From Hyphodiscus hymeniophilus (Eukaryota; Ascomycota; Leotiomycetes; Helotiales; Hyphodiscaceae): 64,000 nt of DNA. A program made the position numbers and the translations under genes. Below are positions 21,186-33,476 of this stretch, piece by piece (position 1 is the first letter of the stretch; each line of letters starts with the position of its first letter). The notes beneath the pieces are model-generated. The model was given only the letters and a program-made list of their open reading frames with translations, searched no databases and was not told where the DNA came from. Location of the stretch: positions 186,001-250,000 of the forward strand of contig VNKQ01000007.1 in assembly GCA_016508695.1 (NCBI GenBank), read 5' to 3'.

Positions 21186-24100
21186 TCACACCAGCATCCG
21201 CTCATCGTCAACTCCTTCCATCCTCCCAGCGACGAACTCCTTGACCCTCGCAACCTCATGCTCACCCTGGTCCCGGATCATAGGCGCCAGGACCCTTTCC
21301 AAACGCTGCACGATACCCGCCTTCGCGGCATCAACCTGCATCATCTCGAAGATCCAATGCGGGACGATGGGAAGCTCACCACTTCCCCAATCGAGCTATC
21401 GTCACCCACCATACCAATTAGCATAACTTCCCTCAAGACCGGGGGTAGCCAGGACATGGCAATGGGGTAGAACGAATGAATGATGCAAATCTTCAAACGC
21501 ACGGATACGAACCTCTCCATCACGCGCAACGATCTCCTGCTCGAATTCCTCATACACCGCTCGGAGCAACTCCATGCAGCGCTCGTGTAGAGCGAAGTAG
21601 TCGAAGTTCAGCGCGTACGATTCCTGCGAGACGCGCGTGCAGAGCACCTCGAGGAGCTGCACGTTGGTGAGCGCGTGCGTTCGCTGGAACTGCTGCGTCA
21701 GCGCACGGTTCGACCTCTGCGCCGCTGGGGTCCGGATAGCTAGCGTCTGCGTGAGAGATTGACTTGGCTCTGCTGGCGGTAGATCTAGCTGGGGCATCGT
21801 GCTCCCCAGGATACGGAGGCCGGCTAGGGAGTCTTGCATCTCGTTTTCTGTTTGAAACTGAGGTTAGCTTTGCAGACTGAGGGAATCCAATCGCGCGAGT
21901 ACTAAGAAGGTTGATGGTACTCCTCGCTGCGGTCTCTTCGCTCGAATCGGTCTGGGAAACTTACCGGCAATGCTGTTAAGCACTTTCTCTACATCGGGCA
22001 ACTAGATAAAGTGTGAAGTTAGCGGTGTTAGGAGGGTGGAGCCTATGGATGTTTTGTGAATTCTAGGGACCATAGAACTTCGTCTAAAACATGAAGATCA
22101 TCTGCGTAATTCAACGAGCAGAGGCGTAAGCACTGTCAGAGATTCTCAACCCTAATTCCTCAATAGATATAATATATCCAATGCAATCCATCGCAAAGAG
22201 GTAGTCATATCTCAAGGTCTTGATCATAACAGTGGAAACGACTTGTATGACTCGACGGAAATGAGTTGAAGACATTGAAGGCTGAAATACGCACCGTGTA
22301 TAGCTGTACTTTTCTTCCAAAACAGAAGCGCTCCCAAAACTCTTGCGAGACACCTGGAATTGGACCGATGCCACGCTGCTCGGCCTTCCTTGGCTTGATC
22401 ATCCACGTGGCTCCTGACCTCCGTTGCGATATCATCCCACTTACACCTGTAGCCCTCTCGTAGGCCGAGGCGTATTGCGCGGGTGTCGACGGCAGGGTAT
22501 CACGCCAGAATATCCGTTGGACAGTGTGGATTAGGAGTAAGGCTTCCATATCGAGCCACTGTGGGAGAGAAGGGAGCCTAGAGAAGTTCCAAAGTCAACA
22601 ACATCTGCTCTGGGAATTTGGGAAGTAGTGTTCGTTAAGGGAAAATCCATAAGTTTGAACCGGAACTGTTGAGCCGAGCTACCGGGGAGGGCACTTGCCA
22701 CTTGCTCTGCTACCAAAGTTGCCCGATGAGTTAGGAACGAAAGCTTTGGATATCTCTTGAGCTAGATTCAAGCCTGATCTCAACGACTTCAAAAGCGTTG
22801 GCGTGGTTAAATCTATTGAGCATCCAAATAGACAAAGATCTTGAGCCATTAGGAACCAAAATAGGTTTGAGGTACCTAGAAAATTGTATGATATGATAGG
22901 AGCAAACAGCAATCGAACTTACTCGTGGCGTACAGCGTTGTAGACATGTGCACACGAAATCATAGAGCCCCATTGGTTAGAGTTTTTGAGCCCGAGTTCG
23001 TTCATGGTGAGAGAGAAACGAAATATCATGAGTCCACAAAGTAGAGGATGCCGGCGAAGATACGCATGTTGTTCGATGAGTGAGTCCGGGTGGCCATGTT
23101 CTCGGAACAGATTGGACCGTCGAGGTTCTAAGAAGTCTTTGGTGATCCAACACTCCACTTCGCCGATCGTAGTGTACAACAAGGAAGGGGTCGGAATCGC
23201 GAAGTCTTTGGCGAAGTTGATATAATTGTTCAAGATAGAGTCAACCCGCTGCCCCATCCGTTGCAGCTCTCTGTGACACTTCGAGACATCGGATTCTAGG
23301 ATCCCCCGGATATTGCAGAATATCTGAGTTGCAAATATGAGCCAGATCGGGATTTTACGCGTAGCCAGCATTGTGACCCATCCAGTAGTAAGCTCGTCCT
23401 CAGCAATGAGTATGAAGCCAGAGCCATTTCTTTTCGCCTCCTTTATGAGACAACATTCAGCAAGCATTTCGTGGATGATCTGTCGATTGCTTTCCATCCT
23501 GCCTGCACTATCATGGGGGTGATAGTTCGGAGTGGTACCCAGAAAGGAAGCCAGGGTTGGTACTTTATTGGGAGGAGAGTTTCTCACCCATTCGTCGAGA
23601 ACCCAGTATGTTGGCAGGCAGACTTTTAATCGTATTAGCATTTGCTTGAAAATCATATGGTATTTGACAAATCCATTATTGGGAATATAGGGAAGCTCGG
23701 GCTCTGATAACAGCGGCCCTGGTCGCTGCCTGGCTTTGAATGAGTAGGAATAGCTTACTGAAGTCTGCCTCTTCGAAAATGGATTCGTTCAAACCACTAT
23801 CATCTCCATCGAACATAGTCTGCTTCTCATCATAATCCATGTGAGCCAAGCCTTGCTCAAAGAACAAAAGATCCGCCATGCTTTGATAATTTCTTAGGCC
23901 AGAACGGCGGGGAATTTGTAAAAGAAGCTCCCTTTCTGAACGTTGAAGAAGCTCAAACGCTGTGTTTGTAGTGACGGCAACAGCGCTCAAGCTTAAAATA
24001 CCGTCCTGATAATCGCACCAGCGCTCTTGGATGTATTCGCGCATATAGTTAAAGTCCTTGAAGAAGCAGTAGATCATGAAATACAGCTGCAAGACTATTT

Positions 24101-24950
24101 CGCACTGCCCCCAAAAGATGCTGTGAAGTATGGATGATATGGAGGTTTAAGAGGACGAGGACATCGATCCAATCACTCAAATTATCTGAGCGATTAAGAG
24201 CAATACAAAACGTACCTCATCTTCTTCATTCTCGGCATCAATTTGTCTGTCCCACGCGGTCAGGGCAGATACCATTGCAATATCCTCTCTCGTGGGTGTG
24301 TTTCTCTGGACAACAGCTGTTTCGGTCTTCTTCGGCTTCCTGAATCTGCCCTTTTTCTTTCCAGACTTTCCCTTCTTCGTTGAAGAGCTGGCTTGAATCA
24401 TCTGGCCTCCATCATCTTCGCTGCTCTCATCGACAGGGTCAGCTACACCGTCAGTTGAGTTGTTTCTCGACCTAGTAGCTTCGTCGAGTCCCAAGAGATT
24501 GAAGAGGTTACTGAACTCCACGTCACTCTTACTATGCCCAGGCGCAGCTTCTCGTTCGCTAGGGCCAAGGTTAGAGGCATGGTCTCTCTTCTTCTCGCCC
24601 TCAAAGGTTCTCAAGGTTTCTTCTAGGACACTCAAATAATGCGCATGCCCCCCAATTTCGTCCCCATTCCGGCTGGGGTTGGATCTATAGAAAACGGAAG
24701 CCTCTTTCCTTTGAGAGATGACATCCTTCAGAAGCTGCCGGAGGTTTTCTGGAATTGACTCCCCATTCGAAACGATCAACCTGACCGCAGCCGGAATTTC
24801 ACGGATTCCAATTTGATGGCTTTCTTCCGGTGCTTTCGAAGATGAACCCCTGAATCCAAACTTCGTGGCTGTATCTTTCAGCCACGAAGTAACTTTCTTT
24901 TCCCTGACTTTGTAAGCCTTATACGTATCAACAATCTCGAATCCCACCAT
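21186..24950 (-). CDS. DUF6604 domain protein, multi-exon
   Basis: The N-terminus (TYKAYKVREKKVTSWLKDTA, then a lysine-rich GKSGKKKGRFRKPKK linker) and the large central part match the fungal DUF6604 layout; function unknown, no catalytic motif visible. Well-supported exons: 24950-24216, 24086-23759, 23703-22923 and from 22875, joined in phase (DE|LYFMIYCFFKDFN, DF|KPELPYIP, VRH|EYLKPIL). Further exons: LPQWLDMEALLLIHTVQ to about 22300; LPDVEKVLNSIA (22001-21965); NEMQDSLAGL... from 21847, with LNFDYFALHERCMELLRAVYEE; and a last exon ending MEGVDDERMLV at TGA 21188-21186. I could not close the frame between about 22730 and 22570, nor the joins at 22300-22002 and 21520-21340. The gene may use unusual introns there or be damaged. 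Confidence 0.72.
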
Positions 24951-26008
24951 GGTCAGTTCCGTTACGGTCTTGCCCTGAGTAGTGGAGTTTTGGAGGAAGG
25001 AGCAAACGCGCGAGACGGCGATGTGGTGAAGCGAAACTGAGGCGAAACAGGGGGTGGCTTGATCACCCTTTATGTAATCAGGAACAGGAAAGAGAGACCG
25101 GACTTAACTCTTGGTTGAAGTATCATAGCGATCGATAATCCGATTACCTGACATTCTTGAACCTCTGCCAGTGTACGGCACTTCAACTTCACTGCTCTCG
25201 AAGATTCGGACCGCAATATTGAGGCCAGGATCCAAAATGAATCGCCTCATGGACGCAAGTCCTCCCTATTTCAAGCGACGTTCTGCTTGGGCCCAACTGC
25301 TCAACATGTTGACGTTTCAACGGTCGAATCTACTCATAATTGATCTCCGGCGAGTCAAGTTCCCATTGTCTTTGACACAGAAGAGATTCTAAGTCTGCAT
25401 TTATACTGTAGCTCCCAGAGCAGAAAGAGAGATCGAGAAGTTGTCGAAGAGGGACGACCGGAACCAGGTCAAGCCGTCAATCTTTCTTTTCTCGTTTGGA
25501 TGGTTTTTGACCTTTGGACAATCTCTATCATATTTTGTTTGGTTTGGTTCTGCAATCTGGATTTCCTGCCAGTTTTCTTCTCTTCATCTCTTTTCGTACA
25601 AATACACGAAGCTTGATGCAGCAACAGGGGATTCATGCAAGGCTACCCAATGTACCTCCGTAATTTCTTGACCCAGCTGCACGGCCAACCTCCCTCGACA
25701 CATAATTGGCCTCATACTGCCAACTCATCGCTACGCTTACCGTATGAAGACAGATTTGGAGATGGCTATTTAGAGTCACAGTAGGTGCAGACGACATTGT
25801 TCCTTACTTCGTGACAAATTTTCTCTGTTCATTTCAACTCCCTTTCAAAATAAATCATTCTACCCTCATTCCCACATTCAAACGCATTCCTGGAATTAAG
25901 ATAGTAAGTATTGTGTTTCGGAAAACGATATATGTCTGAATAAACAGCAACCTTGCTAACCACTGGAGCAGATTTTCCGCCCACAGACCATGTTATATTT
26001 CCTGACCG
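24951..26008. promoter_or_regulatory. Divergent intergenic region, 1.06 kb
   Basis: Lies between outward-facing genes (DUF6604 on -, BTB protein on +), so it should carry both promoters. No specific operator or TATA box stands out. Confidence 0.4.
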
Positions 26009-29000
26009 ATGGAGCCCGAAACCTTGATTTTCATGCCAAATGGCGATGTCACCTTGAGGATTATGCGCATTGTCATGGAAGAGGAGGACCCTGAGACAAC
26101 GATCGAGGATGAACAAGCAGAAACTACCCCAGCATTCGATCCTGAAGCGCCAGCCGAGCCTGATGAAGCCGACGACAGCGAATTGTTCTACGCTCCCGAT
26201 GCGCCAGACAGTGAGACTTTCTATCCCCCGCCACGTAGAGCGGCGCGTGGATCCGATGCCTCCTCACGGCGCGATCGCTCGACGAGTCCACCTGCTTCTT
26301 TCTGGAGCTCGCTGAAAAGACAGAAGGCGAAATTGGGTGAACCTCGCGTGGACGCAGAGCCTGCGACTCAAACAAAACCCGTGAGGAAGGAGAGAACTGT
26401 ATTGTCGAGCCACGAGGTGCTCTGTGTAGTGTCATCTAGACATATAATGCTTGCCTCAAAATACTTTGAGAGCTTGTTGAGCGGCGATTCGGACGAGGCC
26501 ACCATGCTTCGTTCGAAGAAGCATGTCTCAATCGCACTATCGGCTGACCTGGATGCAATGGTAATATTACTGAACATCGTACATGGAGTCAGCAGGAAGG
26601 TCCCTCGTCAGGTTAATTTGGAAACACTTCGCAAGGTTGCGACACTAGTCAGTGCTTTGGGGATGATCGATGCTGTGCAATTTTTCTCAGATACTTGGAT
26701 CGACGAATTCCAAAGAAAAGGTCTTCCAACTGCGTATAACGAGAAGGTCATCGCACTTCTATTCGTGTTCTGGGTATTCGATAGGCCTGCCGAATTCAGG
26801 AACATGACAAAAATCGCTCAGCGAGAATGCGACGAAAACCTAGATGAGCATGTGCAAGATATACCGATCCCTTGCAGCATAATTGGTAAGTCTAGCGCAA
26901 ACCAGTTTGAGCACTTCAAGCTGACGAATCTAGATGCAATCAAGAAGGATCGAGAAACCGCAATGGAGAGCGCGATCGCTGTCATTCACACTCTCATCAA
27001 CAAATACTTGGACGGCAAAACCATCTGCGATGGGTCCTGGGAAGAGGAGCTCGCTTATGCCTGTGATGCCACGGTCTTGGGGTCTTTGATGAAAAGTTCC
27101 CGCAAGATTGGCATCTGGCCCAAACCAGAGGCGCCATTTCCTGGCAGGAAATTCAATGAGCTTGCTCAAGCCATTCGGAGCATAAGAGTCTTAGATGTCT
27201 GTAAGAAGAGCAGCAGTCGGAGATTGCATCTCCTTGGTCCTTCGAATAACAGTCATGGATTGGAAGACTCAATTGAGGCAGCGATCAAAAGTATTGAAGT
27301 TGGTGTTGATGGACTGGACTTGGCAGAATACGCGAAGAAGAGGTAAACACAAGATTTTTGCATCTCACGGACATGACTAACGAGCGTAGTGAGGAGTACA
27401 ATCTTGATGCTCAATTATTACATCCCACCACAGCTGAAGTCGACTTGGATGAGAGGACAAACGACGGTATGAAGGAAGAGCATCCTGGCTACATGAAGGT
27501 GGAAACAGAAGCCATTCGCAGAGATTACTCTGTAACGCCGCCTGCAATCTCAACACAACCCAATCCTAGGAGTCTGGAAGAGGCCGAGCAGTTCAATGCA
27601 AAACCTGTACCAGAAGACTACTCTGTGAAACCAGAATCACCGATATATACAAGAGGTCGCACTCATGTAGCGAATGACCCTGTACGGAAGGATGCTGTTT
27701 CAAGGAACTCCTGGAATCGAGCAGCTGAAGAGCTGGTCTACAAAGAGGAAATAGCCACCGCAAGAAATTTGCAGAACCAAGAGGCGCAAAAGCTCGTCCG
27801 TGAGAATGAGACTGCTTTTTCAAGAAACTCCTCCTTCCATGAAGCTAAGAACCCTGTTTCTGAGCAGGAGAAGAGAATGCCAGCGGATCCCCGGCAACAG
27901 GACGCGATAGAACATATCAAGCAGCAAACAAAGCCAGTTCTCAGATCGTGGATGCAAGAGGTGCAAGAGCCTATTCACAAGCAGCCAAGAGAAAACTCAA
28001 GAGAATCGCAGAGTAAAGAGGTAATAAAACCTGCCAGTGAAGAGGACAGAGTTTCTCCACGAAGCTCATGGAATCAGCGCACGAAAGAGCCTGTCGTCGA
28101 ACAGAGGAAAGCCAGCCCAAGAGATTTCCGGAGCCAAGAAACGAGGTCTCCCCCAGCTATGGTTGCAAGGTCGCCCAACGAGCAACCAAGTATTGAAGTG
28201 AAACTCTCCACGGACAGAAGACTGAACACGAACGCCATATCTCCTAGAGACGAAAAGGCTCCTGCGCAAGAATCGCACAAGACACCGAGAAATTCTCCAA
28301 CGGAGCGGGTGAGAGCAATAGCAGATCGATCACTTCACAGGACCCCTTCATTCACCATAATTCCCAAGGTAGAGACCAGGGCGCAACAGTACCCCGTGGC
28401 AACGAGGGCTTCCCCGATTGAAGAGGTGAGAATCCTCCCGGACAAGAGCTCTTACAATGTTTCCTCGAGTCTCAGAGAGGAAGTCAAGCCGACGATCCCG
28501 AAAACGGTGTCGACCGATGAAGCACGAGTCCTCGCGGAAAAGATACCAAACATGACGAACCCTTTCACAATCAGCGATGCTAAAACACCTTCCTCACAAC
28601 CACTAGCGTCACCAATAGGAGTCTCCACCGAAGAGGTAATGGACGGGAACCGACGACCAACCGCCACAAACCCCTTCACCAGACCTTCCAATAACGAAGT
28701 CGCGTCTCCCCTCCAAAGTCAAACCCAAACCCCCTCTATGAGCCCCAGAGTGCCCTCGCGGGAGGAAGTAGCAGCTCTCACGAACAGGAAGCTGAATGCC
28801 ACGACGTCATTCTTTCCCGACACCGTCAAGGAAAACAACAGAGCCTCTCCACAAAACCCACTCGTGCCATCGAGATCCACCTCGTCCGAGGAGGTATCCA
28901 AGATGAGGGACCCTTCCTCGCAGGTCTCCAGACATATCAAAGCCGTCGTCGTTCCCACACTCGAGCCAAGGCAGGTGCCCAGTGATGCGCTTCTGACGAC

Positions 29001-29079
29001 CGAGGATGAGGATACGCCCGTGCCGCCGCAGAAGTTCAATATGAGGAAGTCGAAGAAGAAGTTTCAGGTGAAGTACTGA
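26009..29079 (+). CDS. BTB/POZ-domain protein with long repetitive disordered tail
   Basis: Exons 26009-27342 and 27390-29079 give 1007 aa. The 47-nt intron has gtaaac, a gactaac branch site and gtag, and the join AAG AG|T GAG GAG keeps phase. Without the intron this would look like two adjacent genes. The N-terminal ~125 residues are acidic then proline/arginine-rich. Residues ~130-300 carry a fungal BTB-like domain: VLSSHEVLCVVSSRHIMLAS, YFESLLSG, then the LADLDAMVILLNIVHG-type helix pair. The exon 2 product is predicted disordered, rich in S, P, E, R, with two degenerate repeat series described under findings, and ends in a basic RKSKKKFQVKY. A scaffold or adaptor role is inferred from the BTB fold; partners are unknown. 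Confidence 0.85.
27697..28149 (+). repeat. Array A: about eight degenerate ~20-residue repeats
   Basis: Units such as SRNSWNRAAEELV, ARNLQNQEAQKLV, SRNSSFHEAKNPV, LRSWMQEVQEPIH and PRSSWNQRTKEPV recur every 18-22 residues in the BTB protein tail. The shared pattern is R-[NSE]-x-x-x-[QHN]-x-x-x-[EK]-[PL]-V. The DNA itself has diverged too far to look repetitive. Confidence 0.7.
28300..28941 (+). repeat. Array B: six degenerate ~35-42-residue repeats
   Basis: Units open with ERVRAIADRSLHRTPSF, EEVRILPDKSSYNVSSS, DEARVLAEKIPNMTNPF, EEVMDGNRRPTATNPF, EEVAALTNRKLNATTSF and EEVSKMRDPSSQVS. Each is followed by a variable S/P-rich spacer. The series is distinct from array A in the same protein. Confidence 0.75.
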
Positions 29080-29518
29080 ACTGAGTCACGTAGGGGCTCA
29101 CTTTTGACATGGCTTGGTGTTTAGTGTGGGAAATGGGAGCTCACAGGAGAACATCAGGGATAACTTTATGAGCAATGATGTCTCTGGTTTAGATCGTTTC
29201 GATGAATGATGATGATTATGACGATGTTATGAATGAGAAGTGGGCAGGAATGTTTTGTATTGATAGACGAAAAGCGTTGTTGTTCGTTGCTGGTTATCAC
29301 TTGATATTTGATGCGTACGAGCGATTTGCATTGCTACCAGCTTGTCATTTCATGCACTATACCCATGTGCCCACTATTTGAAGAGTGTTTTCCGATATAT
29401 GTTCGTCAATATATAGATCGCATTATGCTTTAATGGCTGGAACGACGGGGAGGGAACACAGAGTCTGTATCTACACCGTCATACAGCTTACGAAGGATCA
29501 TCTCTCGATCATATTTAC
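29080..29518. other. Intergenic, 0.44 kb
   Basis: Tail-to-tail spacer between the BTB and GST genes; AT-rich 3' UTR-like sequence, nothing else seen. Confidence 0.5.
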
Positions 29519-30588
29519 CTAAGGTGACGCGTATTTATAATTATACTGCTCCTTCGCCTTATCCCCCAACTTTTTCAACTCGTCCTCCTTAGCCTTGAAT
29601 TCTGGCTCATCCGTCAACCTCTGCTTGTAAGCCCGATTAACGATGGGGCTCTCGCTGGGCACACTCGTACCCTTCTTAACGGCCTCCCTCTCACTGATTC
29701 TCTCCCACCACTTCTCCAGATTGGGGAACTTGCTCAAATCAATTCCCCCAAAGAATGACACGTTAACCCAGCTGAAATTCGCGATATCCGCAATCGAGTA
29801 TCTGCCTGTTCCCGGTCCCACGATATAGTCTCGGTCTTTGAGGTGGGCATCGAGAATGCCATACAGACGCTCGCTTTCGCCAAGGTATCGTTGGGTGGGA
29901 TAAGGGATGCGCTCTTTTGCGGCGCGGTAGAAATGGCCTGACTGGCCTTGCATTGGCCCCTATGATTTATCAGTCACCATGCCCCTCCCTTTTAAGAATA
30001 CAAAACTTGCCAATCCCCCATGCTGCCAAGCCATCCATTGCTCCGCCCTCGAAGCATCGTCCGGATCCTCGAAACTCAGCTTGTATTCCGGGTCATAATG
30101 CTTCGTCATGTAACTCAATATGGCTAATCCCTCGAAAACAGCGAAATCATTGCGGTCATGGTCGACGATCGCGGGTATGCGGCCATTGGGAGAGAACTTG
30201 GTGAACCAAGGCTCCTTTTGGACGTTTTGGCCAATGTTGATACCTTGGTAGACATAGGGTTTTCCGTATGCGGCTTTCAGCTCTTCGAGGAGGATGGCTG
30301 CTTTGTGTCCATTGGGCGTACCCCATGTTAGAACTGTGATGGGTTAGTCGGCTTGCTATTTGTCAGGACTTGGGGAGAATTAGGGAATGGAAGGAGAGAC
30401 GAACGCTCGATGCCTGAATTTGCAATCAAACCACTGGGTCTTTCAGAAGAAGACACATTGCGTGCGGGTACAGTAGTCGTCTGAACGAAATGTCTCGAAG
30501 TCTGGAAGAGGCGGGTCAAAGGAGTCTTCAGCATGAAGACGGCGCTCAGTAGTAGACCAATTCCGAAAACGAGAAGTGGAAACCGCAT
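29519..30588 (-). CDS. Membrane-anchored glutathione S-transferase (Ure2/GstA-like)
   Basis: Exons 30588-30405, 30333-30011 and 29959-29519 on the minus strand give 315 aa. A 61-residue N-terminal extension begins with a hydrophobic segment (RFPLLVFGIGLLLSAVFML), suggesting a signal anchor or membrane attachment. The thioredoxin-like GST N-domain follows (LLTWGTPNGHKAAILLEEL, NGRIPAIVDHD, AILSYMTKHY). The helical C-domain then includes GPMQGQSGHFYRAAKERI and YSIADIANFSWV. The usual role is glutathione conjugation or reduction. The second intron starts with GC (gcaagt) and is the only join that restores QHGGL|GPMQGQ. A membrane-anchored form is unusual for this cytosolic family, so the first exon deserves transcript support. 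Confidence 0.88.
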
Positions 30589-31395
30589 GTATTTGTATCA
30601 ACGAAGCCGGCGGCAATGCACGAGAGGCAATGTAAAGAGGAAATGTAGAGAAGAAGTGTAAGTATTCGTGGTAGCTACTGTACTTTCCTCGGGTGCCTGG
30701 TTCGGATGTTACGATTTCTCAGCAGGACAAGGGAGCTATGACCCTGAACAAACAAAGCTCTCGAGGTCTTTGTGATGTCACTGGAGGGAGCTGCGTGGAT
30801 ATGGGTGGGAGGTCAACACTGGAGAATGATAACGGAAAGTATATATATATATAACCTCATACCGCTGCTGGGGCGCACAGAGAATCTAGAACGCGGGCTG
30901 TTTGGGTCGATTCGACTCTGTTCAGTCTTCACTGTTCATACTGCCGGTAGGGCTGAGACGGCAGTTTCTTCTACGATGCAGTCCTTGAGCTCGCTTGTAA
31001 AGGGGCCTGGCATGGTCTGGTGGACTTATCTCATCCTAGTACCCCCATCCGTATAGGTAACAGCCGTATCCAAACTCGACTCCAACTGCTGCATAGGAGA
31101 ATACACAATGAGTTAGTTTTGGGCATTTCGATTAGTTTCTCTCCTCCGTTGTCTATGCATTCGCTTTCATTTCCCTTCATAGTCGGTTTCCAAGCGGACT
31201 TCGGAGCATCCTCGCTCCGTGCTAATACTGCAAGGTAAAACTCCATGGCCACTGCTATCTCCGCCGGCCTGCATGTTGCATATTCGCATTCGCGTCCAAT
31301 TGTCTACCTAACGCGCTCGTAAAGCACCGTATGCGGAACCATTTAATACTTGTCTTTTCTCTCTCTGGGGCCTCTTTCACTCTCCTCTGTCACCA
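30589..31395. promoter_or_regulatory. Divergent intergenic region, 0.8 kb
   Basis: Upstream of both the GST gene (-) and the NAPE-PLD-like gene (+). A TA-dinucleotide run (tatatatatata, ~30840-30852) lies inside. It may be a TATA-like element or a simple repeat. Confidence 0.4.
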
Positions 31396-32892
31396 ATGCG
31401 CTGGTATCGATCTCTGTTACGGCATCGTCCATTCCACCGGCCTACGCTTAACGATCCTAAAAGACCGAGTCCCTCGAGAGCTACAAATCGAATGTCGAGT
31501 ACTTCCGGTATGGCAGCCGCCGCCCTCTACACCTTTACGATGAGCAAGCCTGCAACTTTAGGGGCTGTGCCAAACGACTCTGCGGCTAAAAAGCATCATA
31601 ACAAGAATGGCAAAGGGTTCACCAATCCCTGGGATTCCTGGCGGGACTTCAACCCAATTTCACTTATGGGAACTATGGTTGGGTAAGTAATCTGATCAGT
31701 TTATTGCCAATTAAGCATTTTGCATATTCCCGCTGTGGACTCATTCACAGAAGTCCCACCAGTGCTGTGGAAGATAAGATCCAGACCTTTATCAACTTTG
31801 TAAATTACTGACCGACTCTGCAGAGGCATGGTGACAGGGAAGACGAGATGGCCAGACACGACTCCTCCTACCGTGACCGTAATCGAACCCAAGTTTCTCG
31901 CTACCAGAGAAGAGTCTACGACCCTGCGAGCGACATGGCTGGGCCACGCATGCTATTACGTTGAATTTCCAGGCGGACTCCGAGTTCTATTTGATCCAGT
32001 CTTTGAAGAACGATGCAGTCCATTCAGTTTCATGGGTCCCAAAAGATACACAAAAGTGCCCTGCCATATCAAAGACCTCCCAATTGTGGACGTCGTCGCG
32101 ATCAGTCACAGTCATTATGGTATTCCCCCTTCAAATCCATGATCAAAATGAAAGCTAATACCTGTAGACCATCTTTCCCACCCCACAATCCTCGAAATAC
32201 AAAAACGCCACCCAAAAGCTCAATTCGTCGTCGGGCTCGGCCTCAAGAAATGGTTCAATGACACTGGTATTGAGAACGTCGTGGAAATGGATTGGTGGGA
32301 CGACGTGGATCTCACCATGTCACCCACATCCGGTGAGAAACGCATATCTACAACCTCCTCCACAACCCCTACAAGCTCCTCCGACATTACAGCACGAATA
32401 TCCTGCCTTCCATGCCAACACATCTCGGCACGTAGCCCCTTTGATAAGGCACATACCCTTTGGGCTAGTTGGGCCATAGAGAGTGGTGGTAAAAAAGTCT
32501 GGTTTGGCGGTGACACAGGATATCGGGCTGTTCCCGAGCTACCCAAAGATGTCGACGACTACGGACCCGAATACGCAGACCTCCCTCATTGTCCCGCCTT
32601 TAAGGAAATCGGCGAGCTTAGAGGTCCGTTTGATTTGGGGTTGATTCCAATCGGGGCGTACGATCCGAGATGGATCATGTCCCCCATGCATGCTAACCCA
32701 TTCGATTCGGCGAACATCTTTGTCGACACGAAGTGTAAGAGAGCGATGGCTATCCATTGGGGTACTTGGGTGCTTACGACCGAGGATGTGCTCGAACCAC
32801 CGATGCTATTGAAGAAAGCCATGAAAGGAAAGGGCTTGCCTGAGACTGGAGTGTTTGATGTGTGCGATATTGGAGAGAGCAGGGACTTCTAG
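31396..32892 (+). CDS. NAPE-PLD/Fmp30-like metallo-beta-lactamase-fold hydrolase
   Basis: Exons 31396-31682, 31824-32119 and 32168-32892 give 435 aa. The zinc-binding motif is rebuilt across the second intron as SHSHY|DHLSH (H-x-H-x-D-H). WLGHACYYVEF, FGGDTGYR and AIHWGTWVLTTEDVLEPP supply the remaining metal ligands and family blocks. N-acylphosphatidylethanolamine-hydrolysing phospholipase D (Fmp30 in yeast, mitochondrial inner membrane) is the nearest recognised family. The start at 31396 gives an Arg-rich leader that would suit mitochondrial import. In-frame ATGs at 31492 and 31543 are alternatives that would remove it. Confidence 0.88.
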
Positions 32893-33476
32893 TGGGAGTT
32901 GGGGGGTATCTGGAGTTCAGGACGACCCGCTGATGAGCGTCGAGTACGTGTCTTAATCGCCCCTTTATATGCAACTGGCGAAGGAATATTGTTTAGCGAG
33001 CATCGATCGTGCTTGAGAGAGGCTTTGCGCTTCTGCTGTACGATAATGAACACCAATTGATTACTCGAAGCACTTTAACAGCGTGAACAATGAACTCTAT
33101 GATCAGAGCATGAAGTTCAACATCACCGGCCAGTGTATGTTGAGGAACCCAATCGAGGGCCTTGTATGCACCTGTGGTATAATTATTACTTACTTTTCAC
33201 TCTCACGCTGGCCGCTACGTTTCTAGAAAGACAATACTCAGAACCTGCACGCCGAGACATTTGCAAGCATCTGATGAACGAATAAATAAAGCCAAATTGT
33301 TCCGTCTTTCCCACTATATTGGTGTGGCGATATCCGAACCCGACGGACACGACTGGGTGGCTAGAATGCACGTAATGGCTTCATCGCAAATCTATGATTA
33401 CTCTTATTCATACAATGGCTACAACTAGGTATTTCTCTCTCTTCTTTCTTTCTGAAATCTCTAGCAACATCCTCCT
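32893..33476. other. Intergenic, 0.58 kb
   Basis: Tail-to-tail spacer between the metallo-hydrolase and the alpha/beta hydrolase. No feature recognised. Confidence 0.5.

Noticed and set aside
26009..27346. Treating the BTB ORF and the 27358 ORF as two genes
   Set aside because: The ATG nearest 27358 is not at the ORF start, and a canonical 47-nt intron joins both frames exactly.
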